This document shows, in pieces, positions 1 to 6,301 of a DNA stretch of 12,148 nucleotides. Below the pieces are notes generated by a model. The model did no database searches and was not told where the DNA came from. It was given only the letters and a program-made list of their open reading frames with translations. The translations under genes were made by a program, and so were the position numbers. The first letter of the stretch is position 1, and each line of letters begins with the position of its first letter. Origin of the DNA: Candidatus Sordicultor fermentans (GTDB lineage Bacteria; Atribacterota; Atribacteria; Atribacterales; Caldatribacteriaceae); assembly GCA_002385475.1 (NCBI GenBank), contig DGDO01000019.1, positions 1 through 12,148 of the forward strand, in the 5' to 3' direction.

Positions 1-40
1 CAGCACAGCGGAAGTTAAAAAGTACAGCATAAAAATTACT
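1..40 (+). repeat. Left copy of direct repeat (istB fragment)
   Basis: Positions 4-40 are identical to 9049-9085, and 1-40 differs from 9046-9085 at one base only (position 3, G against A). Read in the frame of the right copy, the repeat encodes AEVKKYSIKIT, which in the right copy runs on into an IS21 istB C-terminus. Here the similarity stops at position 40 and unrelated DNA (the terminator of the tonB transcript) follows. The repeat may extend left of the window, which cannot be seen. Confidence 0.8.
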
Positions 41-63
41 GGTGGGAAAAGGCTCCACCAGTA
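30..63 (-). terminator. Intrinsic terminator of the tonB transcript
   Basis: On the minus strand, 17 bases past the tonB stop codon, a perfect 9-bp stem (TACTGGTGG pairing with CCACCAGTA, positions 63-55 and 45-37) encloses a 9-base loop. It is followed at once by ATTTTTAT. This is a classic rho-independent terminator for the btuB-tonB direction. The distal arm and the T tract lie partly inside the repeated istB fragment, so the terminator straddles the repeat junction at 40/41. Confidence 0.75.
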
Positions 64-79
64 GTCTGGAGAAATATGG

Positions 80-1126
80 CTACTTCAAACGGAATGCTAT
101 GGGAATCAACACCCAGCTACTTCTTTCTTTGCCCTCGATTTGTGCAGGCTTAAATTGCCATTGATAAACGACTTCTATGGCTGACTGATCAAAATCTTGA
201 TAGCCGGAGGAAGTATGTATTTCTACCTGAGTGACCTTGCCTTCCTGGTCGATTAATACCTTTAGTCGGAGTTGCCCCTCGATTCCCCTCTTTCTCAGAT
301 TCTTGGGATATTTTGGTTGGAGAATAGAAATAATTTTAGGGGGGACAATTTTTTCATCTGAGAAATCAGATCGGGTCAAATCGAGGGGTGCTTCTATTTG
401 ATTTGGTTGACACTCCTCTTCTAATCTCAAATTCAGAGGCGGATTTATTTCTTCTTTTTTATTGTTTACCGGTTTTGATAAATTGTAGTCGGCAGTTTTG
501 GTTGACCCCCCTCTTTCCTTATCTACTTTTGCTTCAGGCTCAGTTTTTGCAAAATCTATTTTTTCTGTCGGGATATCAGTAGCTCTTGGGGGGAGTGTTT
601 CTAATTCTGTTTTAATCTGCTCGATTTTTTCTTCGGGAGTTGGCTTTTGTGGCCCTACCTCCTCTTTTACCACTGCAACCTTCGGTTTGATTTCCTTCTT
701 TTCCTCTTTTTCTACCCCCTGCAAATCATTTTTTTGGTTTGGGGGAGATTTTTCTTCACTGTTGATTGTGGGGAAAATTTGCTCCTCGTTTGCAATATCT
801 GGAACCGGATCTAATGTTTCTGTTTCCCTGGGGGGCGAAGAAAAAGTTTTTGGTTGTAATTCTTCTTCTCTCTCAGTATTTAGAGAAGGAAGAAATGCTA
901 CCTGAATATATTTGGGGGTATGGTTTTCTTCCACCGGTTTTTCCTTTAAGTCAATTATAGTGGCCAGAAGTATAGCTCCCCAAAAGTGTAAAAGTATTGA
1001 AATTACTAATGCAACATAAATAGATTTGCCTTTCATTCTTCTCCAGTGTCTCCCTATTAAAGACAGCCAAAAATAGACCTCATGCCCCTTCGGAGCACCA
1101 AATGGAAATGAAAACATAGGGTCCAT
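80..1126 (-). CDS. tonB: TonB family energy transducer
   Basis: Periplasm-spanning protein that passes proton-motive energy from an ExbB/ExbD complex in the inner membrane to outer-membrane receptors. One hydrophobic segment lies at residues 35-58. A long spacer rich in Pro, Glu and Lys (about 65-255) follows, as in TonB. The C-terminal TonB domain (about 262-348) has the usual features: PKYPKNLRKRGIEGQLRLKV, then VEIHTSSGYQDFDQSAIEVV and WQFKPA. It lies 293 bases downstream of the btuB-like gene on the same strand and probably serves that receptor; no exbB or exbD is in the window. The ATG at 1124-1126 gives 348 residues. An internal ATG at 1034-1036 (residue 31), preceded by GGAG and starting MKGKSIYVALV just before the membrane helix, looks more like a normal TonB N-terminus and may be the true start (318 residues). 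Family call is secure; partner assignment is inferred. Confidence 0.9.
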   Translation of the reverse strand: MDPMFSFPFGAPKGHEVYFWLSLIGRHWRRMKGKSIYVALVISILLHFWGAILLATIIDLKEKPVEENHTPKYIQVAFLPSLNTEREEELQPKTFSSPPRETETLDPVPDIANEEQIFPTINSEEKSPPNQKNDLQGVEKEEKKEIKPKVAVVKEEVGPQKPTPEEKIEQIKTELETLPPRATDIPTEKIDFAKTEPEAKVDKERGGSTKTADYNLSKPVNNKKEEINPPLNLRLEEECQPNQIEAPLDLTRSDFSDEKIVPPKIISILQPKYPKNLRKRGIEGQLRLKVLIDQEGKVTQVEIHTSSGYQDFDQSAIEVVYQWQFKPAQIEGKERSSWVLIPIAFRLK

Positions 1127-1166
1127 GCCTATGTTTCCCCCAGAAGGGGGGATTTCTAAAAGACCA

Positions 1167-1200
1167 CCCTCACCTTAATCCTCTCCCGTCAAGGGCGAGA
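1167..1200. repeat. Short palindromic interspersed-repeat-like element
   Basis: The sequence begins CCCTCACCTTAATCCTCTCC and ends with AAGGGCGAG, so the CTCTCCC and GGGCGAG arms form an imperfect hairpin. It resembles the short interspersed palindromes of this type found between genes in many bacterial genomes (recalled, not searched). The ten bases CACCCTCACC also occur in reverse orientation near 8882-8893, in the repeat-rich gap after the sugar operon. It lies between tonB and the btuB-like gene. Confidence 0.35.
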
Positions 1201-1253
1201 AAATCCTTTATATTTTTTGATTTTTAACTGTTTTTTAGCCTTTTGGGGGGGGT

Positions 1254-1303
1254 ATAATGGGGGCAGCGCCCCCATTATTGAGGAAGACGTTTCTCCTTCC
1301 TCA
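1254..1303. other. Two adjacent perfect hairpins between btuB and tonB
   Basis: Hairpin 1 has arms ATAATGGGGGC (1254-1264) and GCCCCCATTAT (1268-1278): 11 bp, perfect, with a 3-base loop. Hairpin 2 has arms TGAGGAAG (1279-1286) and CTTCCTCA (1296-1303): 8 bp with a 9-base loop, and starts at the very next base. Neither is followed by a T tract in either direction, so these are not ordinary intrinsic terminators. They lie in an AT-rich, gene-free gap (1127-1419) in the btuB-tonB transcript. They could be an RNA processing or stabilising structure, or the trace of a mobile palindrome. I see no gene in this gap. Confidence 0.6.
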
Positions 1304-1419
1304 GTTATTAGTTTATATTTTTAAGTTTTTTATTTTCATCTTTTCAGCCTTTAGTTTTTTCTTTTATCTTTGTTTTTTTGGGGATTATAAAGGAATACTC
1401 CCCTTTATTGCTTGGTTAA

Positions 1420-3312
1420 CTAAAAATTGGTGCTGATACCCAGCATAAATGTTCTACCTTGGATGGGATAACCACTTACTAACTCAGGCCGTTGATCGAA
1501 TAGATTCTTAATTGAAAAGCTAAGTTTTATTTTTTGGTCGTTTTCATTCCCCAGGGTGAAGTCTCTGGTAATATTGGCATCAACGATGTAGTAGTTTTCT
1601 AACCCATCCGGCCGGCCGGCTACTATATAACCATTAAGACCAGCGGTAAAATTATCTTGATCATCACCAATCTGGTCAGTATAGCTCAGACCCAAACCCC
1701 ATTTATGATTAGGCTTTAATTGGTTATTTGTATCCAGGTCTTTGGCATCCAGATAGGTATAATTCAGGTTACCTCTGAAGTGTTGATTGAATTCCTTCTT
1801 AAGTAATACTTCTACTCCGTTTATCTGAGCCGAACCAATGTTTGAAGGACGCCAAACGCCTTCGCTGTCCGGTGCCCAATTGATTAGCTGGCTAACATTA
1901 TTTTGGAACACATTTAACTCGGCCTGGGTATCACCTTTATCATTAATAAAACGCAGCCCTGCTTCATGAGCCCAGGCGGTTTCTGGAAGTAAATCCGGGT
2001 TACCACCTACATAACCATCCTCTGGCCAGTAAAGGTCGTCGTAGGTGGGAGCACGGTAGGCTTGGCCCATGGACGCATGAAAACTCAATTCATCCTGTAG
2101 GCGATAGGTAAAACCGACACGAGGATTAAGTTGTCCACCAAAAATCTGGTTATAGTCATAACGAACGCCAGCGGTCACTTTTAAATTCTCTAATTCAGCT
2201 GGTTGCCAGCTGTCTTGGATAAAAGCAGCCCCGTTTAAATCTTGCCGGTAGCCAATTTCTGAACTATCTAACCGGTTGTGCTTTATCTCTGCTCCCCAAG
2301 TTAAAATATGTCCACTTTCTGTGCCTTCATCATTAAAGGAGAGATCGTATTGGGTATAATCGAAGGAAAGCCCCATCGTATACGTTTTGTGGGTGCTGGG
2401 ACCGGTGTGTTCCCACTCGCCCGGATTATCATAGTAGCGTCTGTTAGTATCATGCCAAATCATTAGATTGATGTCGCGATCTTCCTCTTGTTTTTGCCAT
2501 TTAAGGTTTACATTGAAATCACGGTCTTCTTGTTCTGCGTTGGGAGTAGGGTGGTCAGAAGGACCGGGCAGCCCCTGCTGTTGGTCGTAATAGCGAATCG
2601 TTAGATCCAAATTGGTTTGTTGGTCTAGCTTTCTGGATATTTTACTCATGAAATTAATTTTATCCAGCTGGCTGTTCTCCCGCTCTCCATCTGTTTTGTA
2701 ATAGTGGCCGGTTAGGAAGTATTGGGTATCATCATTTTGGTTCTGGTAAGAAAGTTGGTATTTTTGAGTATTATAGCTTCCTCCATAAATGGCTCCTGAC
2801 CAGTGGGAGCCTCCTTCTCTGCCGCGGGTAATGATATTAATCACACCTCCCAAGGCATTGGCGCCATAAAGAGCAGAAGCTGGACCACGGTAGATTTCAA
2901 TTTTTTCTATAATGTCTGTGGGAATTTGACCCAGATCAATTTTGCCTGATTGGGGGTTATTCACCACTTGACCATCGATCATTATCAGAACCTGTTCTGG
3001 AGATGAACCACGAATGCTGGCCGTTTTGATGCCTCCGGGATAACCGTAATCGGCAATTTCCAGGCCAGACACATTTCTTATAACCTCGGCTAAGTTTTCT
3101 GCCTGAGAAATTGTGATCTCTTCTCTGCTAATGGTTTCTACGCTGGCGAGTGAATCTATCAGCTCTTCTGGATATTTTGAGGCAATTACTATAATCTCTT
3201 CCATAGGAAAAATTAATTCTTCCGGTTGAGTTGCCCAAACACCACTGACATTAAAAAACATGCTAAAAACAACCACGCAGAGAGTAAATACTGAATGAAC
3301 TTTCTTGTGCAT
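1420..3312 (-). CDS. btuB: TonB-dependent cobalamin receptor, BtuB-like
   Basis: Outer-membrane beta-barrel receptor that binds a corrinoid outside the cell and imports it with TonB energy. Residues 1-27 form a signal peptide (hydrophobic core, cleavage after VWA). A TonB box, EEIIVIA, lies at about 38-44. The plug domain (about 50-163) has SIRGSSPEQVLIMIDGQVVN and EIYRGPASALYGANALGGVI, both typical. The rest to residue 630 is barrel with aromatic-rich alternating strands, and the protein ends in phenylalanine (GISTNF), as barrel proteins do. Length 630 is normal for BtuB. A strong ribosome site, AAAGGAGGT at 3330-3322, fixes the ATG at 3310-3312. The cobalamin riboswitch directly upstream supports a corrinoid substrate and gives the regulation: expression falls when the vitamin is plentiful. 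Siderophore receptors share the fold, so the substrate rests mainly on the riboswitch. Confidence 0.92.
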   Translation of the reverse strand: MHKKVHSVFTLCVVVFSMFFNVSGVWATQPEELIFPMEEIIVIASKYPEELIDSLASVETISREEITISQAENLAEVIRNVSGLEIADYGYPGGIKTASIRGSSPEQVLIMIDGQVVNNPQSGKIDLGQIPTDIIEKIEIYRGPASALYGANALGGVINIITRGREGGSHWSGAIYGGSYNTQKYQLSYQNQNDDTQYFLTGHYYKTDGERENSQLDKINFMSKISRKLDQQTNLDLTIRYYDQQQGLPGPSDHPTPNAEQEDRDFNVNLKWQKQEEDRDINLMIWHDTNRRYYDNPGEWEHTGPSTHKTYTMGLSFDYTQYDLSFNDEGTESGHILTWGAEIKHNRLDSSEIGYRQDLNGAAFIQDSWQPAELENLKVTAGVRYDYNQIFGGQLNPRVGFTYRLQDELSFHASMGQAYRAPTYDDLYWPEDGYVGGNPDLLPETAWAHEAGLRFINDKGDTQAELNVFQNNVSQLINWAPDSEGVWRPSNIGSAQINGVEVLLKKEFNQHFRGNLNYTYLDAKDLDTNNQLKPNHKWGLGLSYTDQIGDDQDNFTAGLNGYIVAGRPDGLENYYIVDANITRDFTLGNENDQKIKLSFSIKNLFDQRPELVSGYPIQGRTFMLGISTNF

Positions 3313-3412
3313 CGTTTACTTACCTCCTTTAATTAATATTGGTGGATCTAACCCATCTTTGCTTCTTGCTGCCTGAGCAGCTGTTTTCTGTTCCGTTTAG
3401 CGTAGATAGAGC

Positions 3413-3450
3413 AAATAAAAAAGCTGCCCCCTCTTATGAGAAGGCAGCTT
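3413..3450 (-). terminator. Terminator of the cobalamin riboswitch
   Basis: Minus strand: AAGCTGCC, a short loop region and GGGGGCAGCTT form a stem of about 8 bp, followed by TTTTATTT. It lies between the B12 box and the btuB start, about 100 bases upstream of the ATG. That is the position of an expression platform that stops transcription when cobalamin binds. The upstream bases GGCAAGCTGCC overlap the 5' arm of the stem, so an alternative fold is possible. Confidence 0.85.
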
Positions 3451-3499
3451 GCCGAACTTACCAAAACTTGGTTTATTCCTGCTTTCCCTCTGTGTCGGA

Positions 3500-3660
3500 G
3501 GTAATATAAGCAGACAATCGTGGCAAGTCTTCTGGCTTCCAGCCCCTTTTTGGTATCATCCTTCCCACCCACTAGGCAGTGAATGATACCGGGTTGCGCT
3601 GGTTACAGATGCGACAACAGCAACGGCTTCTCACCGTTTTCCTTTTTAATCAGTCAAGAA
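3500..3660 (-). promoter_or_regulatory. Cobalamin riboswitch (aptamer)
   Basis: Read on the minus strand, the conserved core elements occur in order. They are GGTGAGAAGCCGTTGC (about 3635-3620), matching the GGTG-AA-CC-GC core, then CGCATCTGTAACC, matching the CGC-ACTGTAA part, then GGGTGGGAAGG (near 3572-3560). The B12 box, GCCAGAAGACTTGCCA, closes it at about 3536-3521. This is the class-I cobalamin aptamer layout, and it sits upstream of a btuB-like gene with a terminator as expression platform. A possible promoter is TTGACC at 3674-3669 with a weak GATTAA 17 bases on; that part is uncertain. Aptamer ends are approximate. Confidence 0.92.
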
Positions 3661-3715
3661 CCACGACTGGTCAAAACTTTATTCAACTTTGATTAACATC
3701 CTAACATGACTTAAA

Positions 3716-3904
3716 ATGAATTACAAGGTTGATAGGATAAAAAGAGACTTTGTACTGGGAGGACATAAAGCAGCAGCCATCGCTTTGGTTAGAGAACGGG
3801 TAGAAGATATTTACTTTGTTTCTGATTTTCCTCTCTCTAGTAGAGAAAATTTTTATGAACCCAGGCTGCGCAATGGTCTCCAAAAATATCGGTCTATATA
3901 GGGC
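3716..3904 (+). pseudogene. Possible C-terminal scrap of a LarA-like (DUF2088) protein
   Basis: A 61-codon open frame contains FVLGGHKAAAIA and then IYFVSDFP. The pattern (Gly-His-Lys-Ala followed by a beta strand ending in 'VS.lp') resembles the C-terminal part of LarA-type nickel-dependent lactate racemases and their DUF2088 relatives, which are normally over 400 residues. No N-terminal part is visible: upstream is the start region of the riboswitch transcript on the other strand. I see no ribosome site for the ATG. It is best read as a decayed fragment left by rearrangement, or as a chance frame. The family link rests on recalled motif similarity only. The following bases, 3905-4049, hold nothing I recognise. 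Confidence 0.35.
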
Positions 3905-4049
3905 TTTTCCTTTTGGAGGTTCCCGTTTTCGGGTAAGCAACAAAAATTAAAAAAACCTTGAAAGGCTTATGAACTGAGGAATTGCGATGTAATTATACCA
4001 CATTTTTCTGGTAAAAAATGAGCAAGTTGAGTTACTGAGAATGTGCTCA

Positions 4050-4484
4050 TGCCTTCTGTAGTTGTCGCCACCTCCGGGAGTTAACTCAAGCTCTCAAGGG
4101 CTATCCCAGAGAAGATGAAAGAGATAGTCCCGGAAGAGGTAGAAAGAAACAGAGTAAAGCTAAGAATTTACTGGATAGGCTCATCAAGTACTAAAAAGAT
4201 GCTCTCCGGTTTATGGAGGGCTTTCAGGTTTCTTTTGATGATAACCTGGCAGAGAGAGGCCTACGTATGGCCAAAGCGAAGAGAAGATATCAGGTTGTTT
4301 TCGTTCTTGAGAAAGGAGCTAATTACTTTTGTCGTATCCGTGGTTTATCTCTACAGTGAGAAAACAAGGTAAGAATGTGTTGGAGTGTTTAGGCCAAGCT
4401 TTTCAGTCATTTAAAGAGCGACCATTTTATTGTCTGAAGGATAGGCTGTGTAGTTGCTTTGCCACTACGCTTTTAGAAGAATAA
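4050..4484 (+). mobile_element. IS66-family transposase (TnpC) C-terminal remnant
   Basis: Parts of the IS66 TnpC C-terminus can be read in order across different frames. CRHLRELTQA starts near 4063. KQSKAKNLLDRLIKY ends in an in-frame TAA at 4192-4194, and the same frame continues with DALRFMEGF and FDDNLAERGLRMAKAK. KGANYFCRIRG follows. A frameshift near 4345 leads to ISTVRKQGKNVLE and then a stop at 4482-4484. In intact IS66 transposases these blocks are continuous, including the acidic residue of the NLAER motif and the closing 'ISTVRKQG'. At least one stop and two or more frameshifts make it dead. The catalytic N-terminal two thirds, tnpA, tnpB and clear terminal repeats are not seen. 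Confidence 0.85.
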
Positions 4485-4649
4485 AATGTGAATGCCTGTA
4501 TTTGCTGGGTTTCAAATATCAGAAAAGGTAAAAAACCAGGGGAAAGTATCAAGGTTCGGTCAACCGTTAGGCTATCCATGTTCGCAGTGACAGAATGATA
4601 TGGCGCCATGGGTTGCTCTCGGGCTGCCTGTCCCGGCTTATTTATGAGC
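4485..4649. other. Gene-free stretch between IS66 remnant and ImmA gene
   Basis: No convincing coding frame, RNA gene or terminator is visible. It contains only a 10-bp palindrome (ATGGCGCCAT, 4600-4609). It may be further decayed mobile DNA, but I recognise nothing in it. Confidence 0.4.
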
Positions 4650-5060
4650 TTAAGAGAAATCTCTGTCTCTTACCCAGAATTTCCAGGAGAGGGTTTCTCG
4701 CCAGTATTCCTCCACAAGACACCAGGCAAAGAAATCAGCTTCCTTTTCTTCGCGGTTTATGGTGTACTCCTGGCAGAGAAATATGGGACGAAATCGATTA
4801 TTCCAGTGAAAGAAATAATGGGCTAACTCGTGAAGAATGGTTTTCACTTCTTCTGCTTCTCGCAACCTTTGATTCACTCCCAGAAAAATTTGTCCCCGGC
4901 GTTGGGCTAGAACTCCCTTAAATCCTCGCAAGTCATAAAACTCAACAATTATGCCCTCCTTTTCTGCTAATTTAAGCGCTTCGATTTCACTATTTATCCG
5001 GGGAAGGGAGGAAGAAAAACTCTCTATTTTTTCGATACTTTCTGGAGATAAGCTAATCAA
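4650..5060 (-). CDS. ImmA/IrrE-family metallopeptidase
   Basis: A 136-residue zinc-protease-like protein. HELAHYFFH (residues 77-85) gives the HExxH zinc motif, and EKEADFFA (about 105-112) matches the third-ligand segment of the ImmA/IrrE (M78/COG2856) family. Members such as ImmA cut a partner XRE repressor to relieve repression. Here the XRE gene lies just upstream on the same strand (11-base gap), the usual repressor-protease pairing. Length fits the compact members. The start is uncertain: TTG at 5060-5058 has no clear ribosome site, while AGGACAGGG lies about 17 bases upstream inside the XRE end, so translation may be coupled. No terminator is seen downstream. Family secure; proteolysis of the neighbouring repressor is inferred from the pairing. 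Confidence 0.85.
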   Translation of the reverse strand: MISLSPESIEKIESFSSSLPRINSEIEALKLAEKEGIIVEFYDLRGFKGVLAQRRGQIFLGVNQRLREAEEVKTILHELAHYFFHWNNRFRPIFLCQEYTINREEKEADFFAWCLVEEYWRETLSWKFWVRDRDFS

Positions 5061-5071
5061 GGGGTAAATCT

Positions 5072-5473
5072 TTAATCCCTGTCCTCTCTTTTTTGCTTTT
5101 CTATCAAATATTCCAAAAAATCAACGAGAGATTTTTTGGACTCTTCGTTTAGCTCCCCTAAGTGGTCTAAAAAGAGGGTGTCAAACTCTCGAGCCACCCG
5201 TTCTAATTTCTGGTCTAAATCGGGAGGCAGAGGCTCCAGATAGCCATACCACTCCAGCAGCTCTCTCTCTGCTATGCCCAGAGTTTTGGCTGCCTTTATC
5301 AGATAGTTGGCGGTGGGTTTTCTTCTACCTAACTCCACGTCAGAAACGGTAGATTTGGAAACTCCCATTTCTCGAGCTAATCCCCTGACCGACCAACCCT
5401 TTTTATTTCTCAGCTCTCTTAATCTCTGTCCTTTGTCCTGCCAGTCGCCCATAACAAGTAAATTATAGAACAC
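5072..5473 (-). CDS. XRE-family transcriptional repressor
   Basis: A 133-residue DNA-binding protein with an N-terminal Cro/CI-type helix-turn-helix (about residues 17-72). The body reads LRELRNKKGWSVRGLAREMG, then VSKSTVSDVELGRRKPT as the recognition part. The C-terminal half is charged and helical. It pairs with an ImmA-type protease gene 11 bases downstream and faces a sigma-region-4-like gene across a 91-base gap with palindromic half-sites. The likely role is a repressor of the divergent promoter, and perhaps of its own, released by the protease. The chosen GTG start (5473-5471) has GGAG four bases upstream. An ATG at residue 8 (5452-5450) is an alternative; TATAAT at 5467-5462 lies just upstream of it and could give a leaderless message. 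HTH call firm, target inferred. Confidence 0.87.
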   Translation of the reverse strand: MFYNLLVMGDWQDKGQRLRELRNKKGWSVRGLAREMGVSKSTVSDVELGRRKPTANYLIKAAKTLGIAERELLEWYGYLEPLPPDLDQKLERVAREFDTLFLDHLGELNEESKKSLVDFLEYLIEKQKREDRD

Positions 5474-5513
5474 TTATCTCCAAAAAGAAAGAGGGAATTC
5501 AAAAATTCTTTTG

Positions 5514-5542
5514 TTGACCCACAGGACTTATAGTCCTATAAT
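5514..5542 (+). promoter_or_regulatory. Sigma-70-type promoter of the sigma-like gene
   Basis: The -35 element is TTGACC (5514-5519) and the -10 is TATAAT (5537-5542), with a 17-base spacer. It points at the ATG at 5565, which has a strong ribosome site, AAGGAGGT (5553-5560). The short gaps that follow suggest it could also read through the downstream sugar genes. Confidence 0.8.
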
Positions 5543-5548
5543 AAGGAC
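5523..5548. promoter_or_regulatory. Putative operator: three AGGAC half-sites over the -10 region
   Basis: AGGACT (5523-5528), its reverse complement AGTCCT (5532-5537) and AGGAC (5544-5548) give two overlapping inverted repeats, with 3-base and 6-base centres. They cover the spacer, the -10 element and the start site of the divergent promoter. A repressor bound here would block that promoter. The XRE protein encoded next door is the obvious candidate, by position only. Confidence 0.6.
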
Positions 5549-5564
5549 AAATAAGGAGGTGCTT

Positions 5565-5909
5565 ATGGACGAGGCAGAACTTTTCCACTACTGGAACAAA
5601 CGATTGAAGGAAGAAGGACTGGGAGTATATAAAGGAGGAAGAGAGATACTTTTACCCGACCTCATAGAAAAATACTCTGCGCCTTTCAAAGAAAAGAGGA
5701 AAAACATCTCCCTACCTCTCGAGGTTCTCAGCCCTCGCCAGCGAGAGGCGATTTATCTTCTCTTCTACGATGGGCTATCGGAGGCAGAAGCAGCAGAAAC
5801 ACTGGGCATCTCTCGCTCCTCTCTCCGCACCCACCGCGATAGAGCTCTGGAGAAACTTAAAACAGAGCTGGAAAAGAATTGGTGGAGAAAGGATAATGAG
5901 GTAAAATAG
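5565..5909 (+). CDS. Small sigma-70 region 4-like regulator
   Basis: A 114-residue protein. Residues about 54-102 form a helix-turn-helix like sigma region 4: LSPRQREAIYLLFYDGLSEA, then AAETLGISRSSLRTHRDRA, ending ALEKLKTEL. No sigma region 2 is present, so it is too short for a complete sigma factor. It resembles stand-alone region-4/LuxR-like regulators, such as those in phages and integrative elements. The N-terminal 50 residues are not recognised. The start at 5565 is chosen for the AAGGAGGT ribosome site; frame-open codons back to 5511 lie inside the promoter and are rejected. It diverges from the XRE-ImmA pair and is followed 20 bases later by a broken dehydrogenase and the sugar genes, so it may control either. 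Confidence 0.72.
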   Translation: MDEAELFHYWNKRLKEEGLGVYKGGREILLPDLIEKYSAPFKEKRKNISLPLEVLSPRQREAIYLLFYDGLSEAEAAETLGISRSSLRTHRDRALEKLKTELEKNWWRKDNEVK

Positions 5910-5929
5910 AAGCAAGATTAAAAGGGGAG

Positions 5930-6287
5930 TTGGTTTCTTTGTTGACTGCTGGGTTAGAAGGGGTCAAAAAGCTTGTGGTAAAAGGGGTCCCCCCTTCTTA
6001 CCCTCTAATCCATAGGTATGAGTTAGAGACCTGCGGGACATGTCTCATCGACTACGAAGCTTGTGGCAGGGAAAAACCAATGTCAGGTTTCCTGCTATTC
6101 CGGGACATAGATTCTCAGAAATAGTGGGAGAGGCAGGAGAGGAAGAACGCTTCTTTCCCGGATACTTATGGAGAAAGCAGCAATAGGCCGGCTTTAATCA
6201 TCGCTCACCCTTTTCCTCTGGAGAAAATAGGGGAAGCTATGGAAGCAATGGAAAAAAAAGAGAATTAAAGTAATTATAAAATCCTGA
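5930..6287 (+). pseudogene. Zinc-dependent medium-chain dehydrogenase remnant (polyol/threonine DH type)
   Basis: Three pieces of one MDR-family gene appear in order in different frames. From 5930: KLVVKGVPPSYP and YELETCGTCLIDYEACG, the N-terminal part with the catalytic-zinc cysteine (normally CGICGTD). After a frameshift near 6070: VRFPAIPGHRFSEIVGE, where GHR replaces the usual zinc-region GHE, ending in a TAG at 6184-6186. Then, with the middle of the protein missing, IIAHPFPLEKIGEAMEAM from 6197, and after another frameshift IKVIIKS and TGA at 6285-6287; this is the normal C-terminus. An intact member is about 340-350 codons; only about 119 codons' worth of DNA remains, so the nucleotide-binding core is deleted. 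The old stop codon touches the ribosome site of the kinase gene, so this was the first enzyme of that operon. Substrate unknown; a polyol is likely from the neighbours. Confidence 0.85.
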
Positions 6288-6301
6288 AAGGAGAGAGGCT
6301 T

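Noticed and set aside
498..905. Plus-strand open frame of 135 codons, rich in Ser/Phe
   Set aside because: It is antisense to the Pro/Glu/Lys-rich spacer of TonB, whose codon pattern naturally opens the opposite strand; no ribosome site or family resemblance.
1387..1408. ATAAAGG/CCTTTAT hairpin as terminator of btuB
   Set aside because: Followed on the minus strand by AATCCCC and A residues rather than a T tract, so it does not fit an intrinsic terminator.
4115..4372. 85-codon open frame taken as an independent gene
   Set aside because: It crosses the IS66 remnant in a mixed frame; conserved transposase blocks in the other frames explain the stretch.
4600..4609. Perfect palindrome ATGGCGCCAT as a regulatory site
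   Set aside because: Only ten bases, in a stretch with no promoter or gene start beside it; expected by chance at this scale.
4595..4921. Plus-strand open frame of 108 codons
   Set aside because: Antisense to the ImmA-type gene, which has the HELAH motif and matching family length; the plus frame has no recognisable domain.
5511..5564. Longer N-terminus for the sigma-like protein starting at 5511
   Set aside because: It would start inside the promoter's -35 region; the ATG at 5565 has a strong ribosome site and follows the -10 at normal distance.
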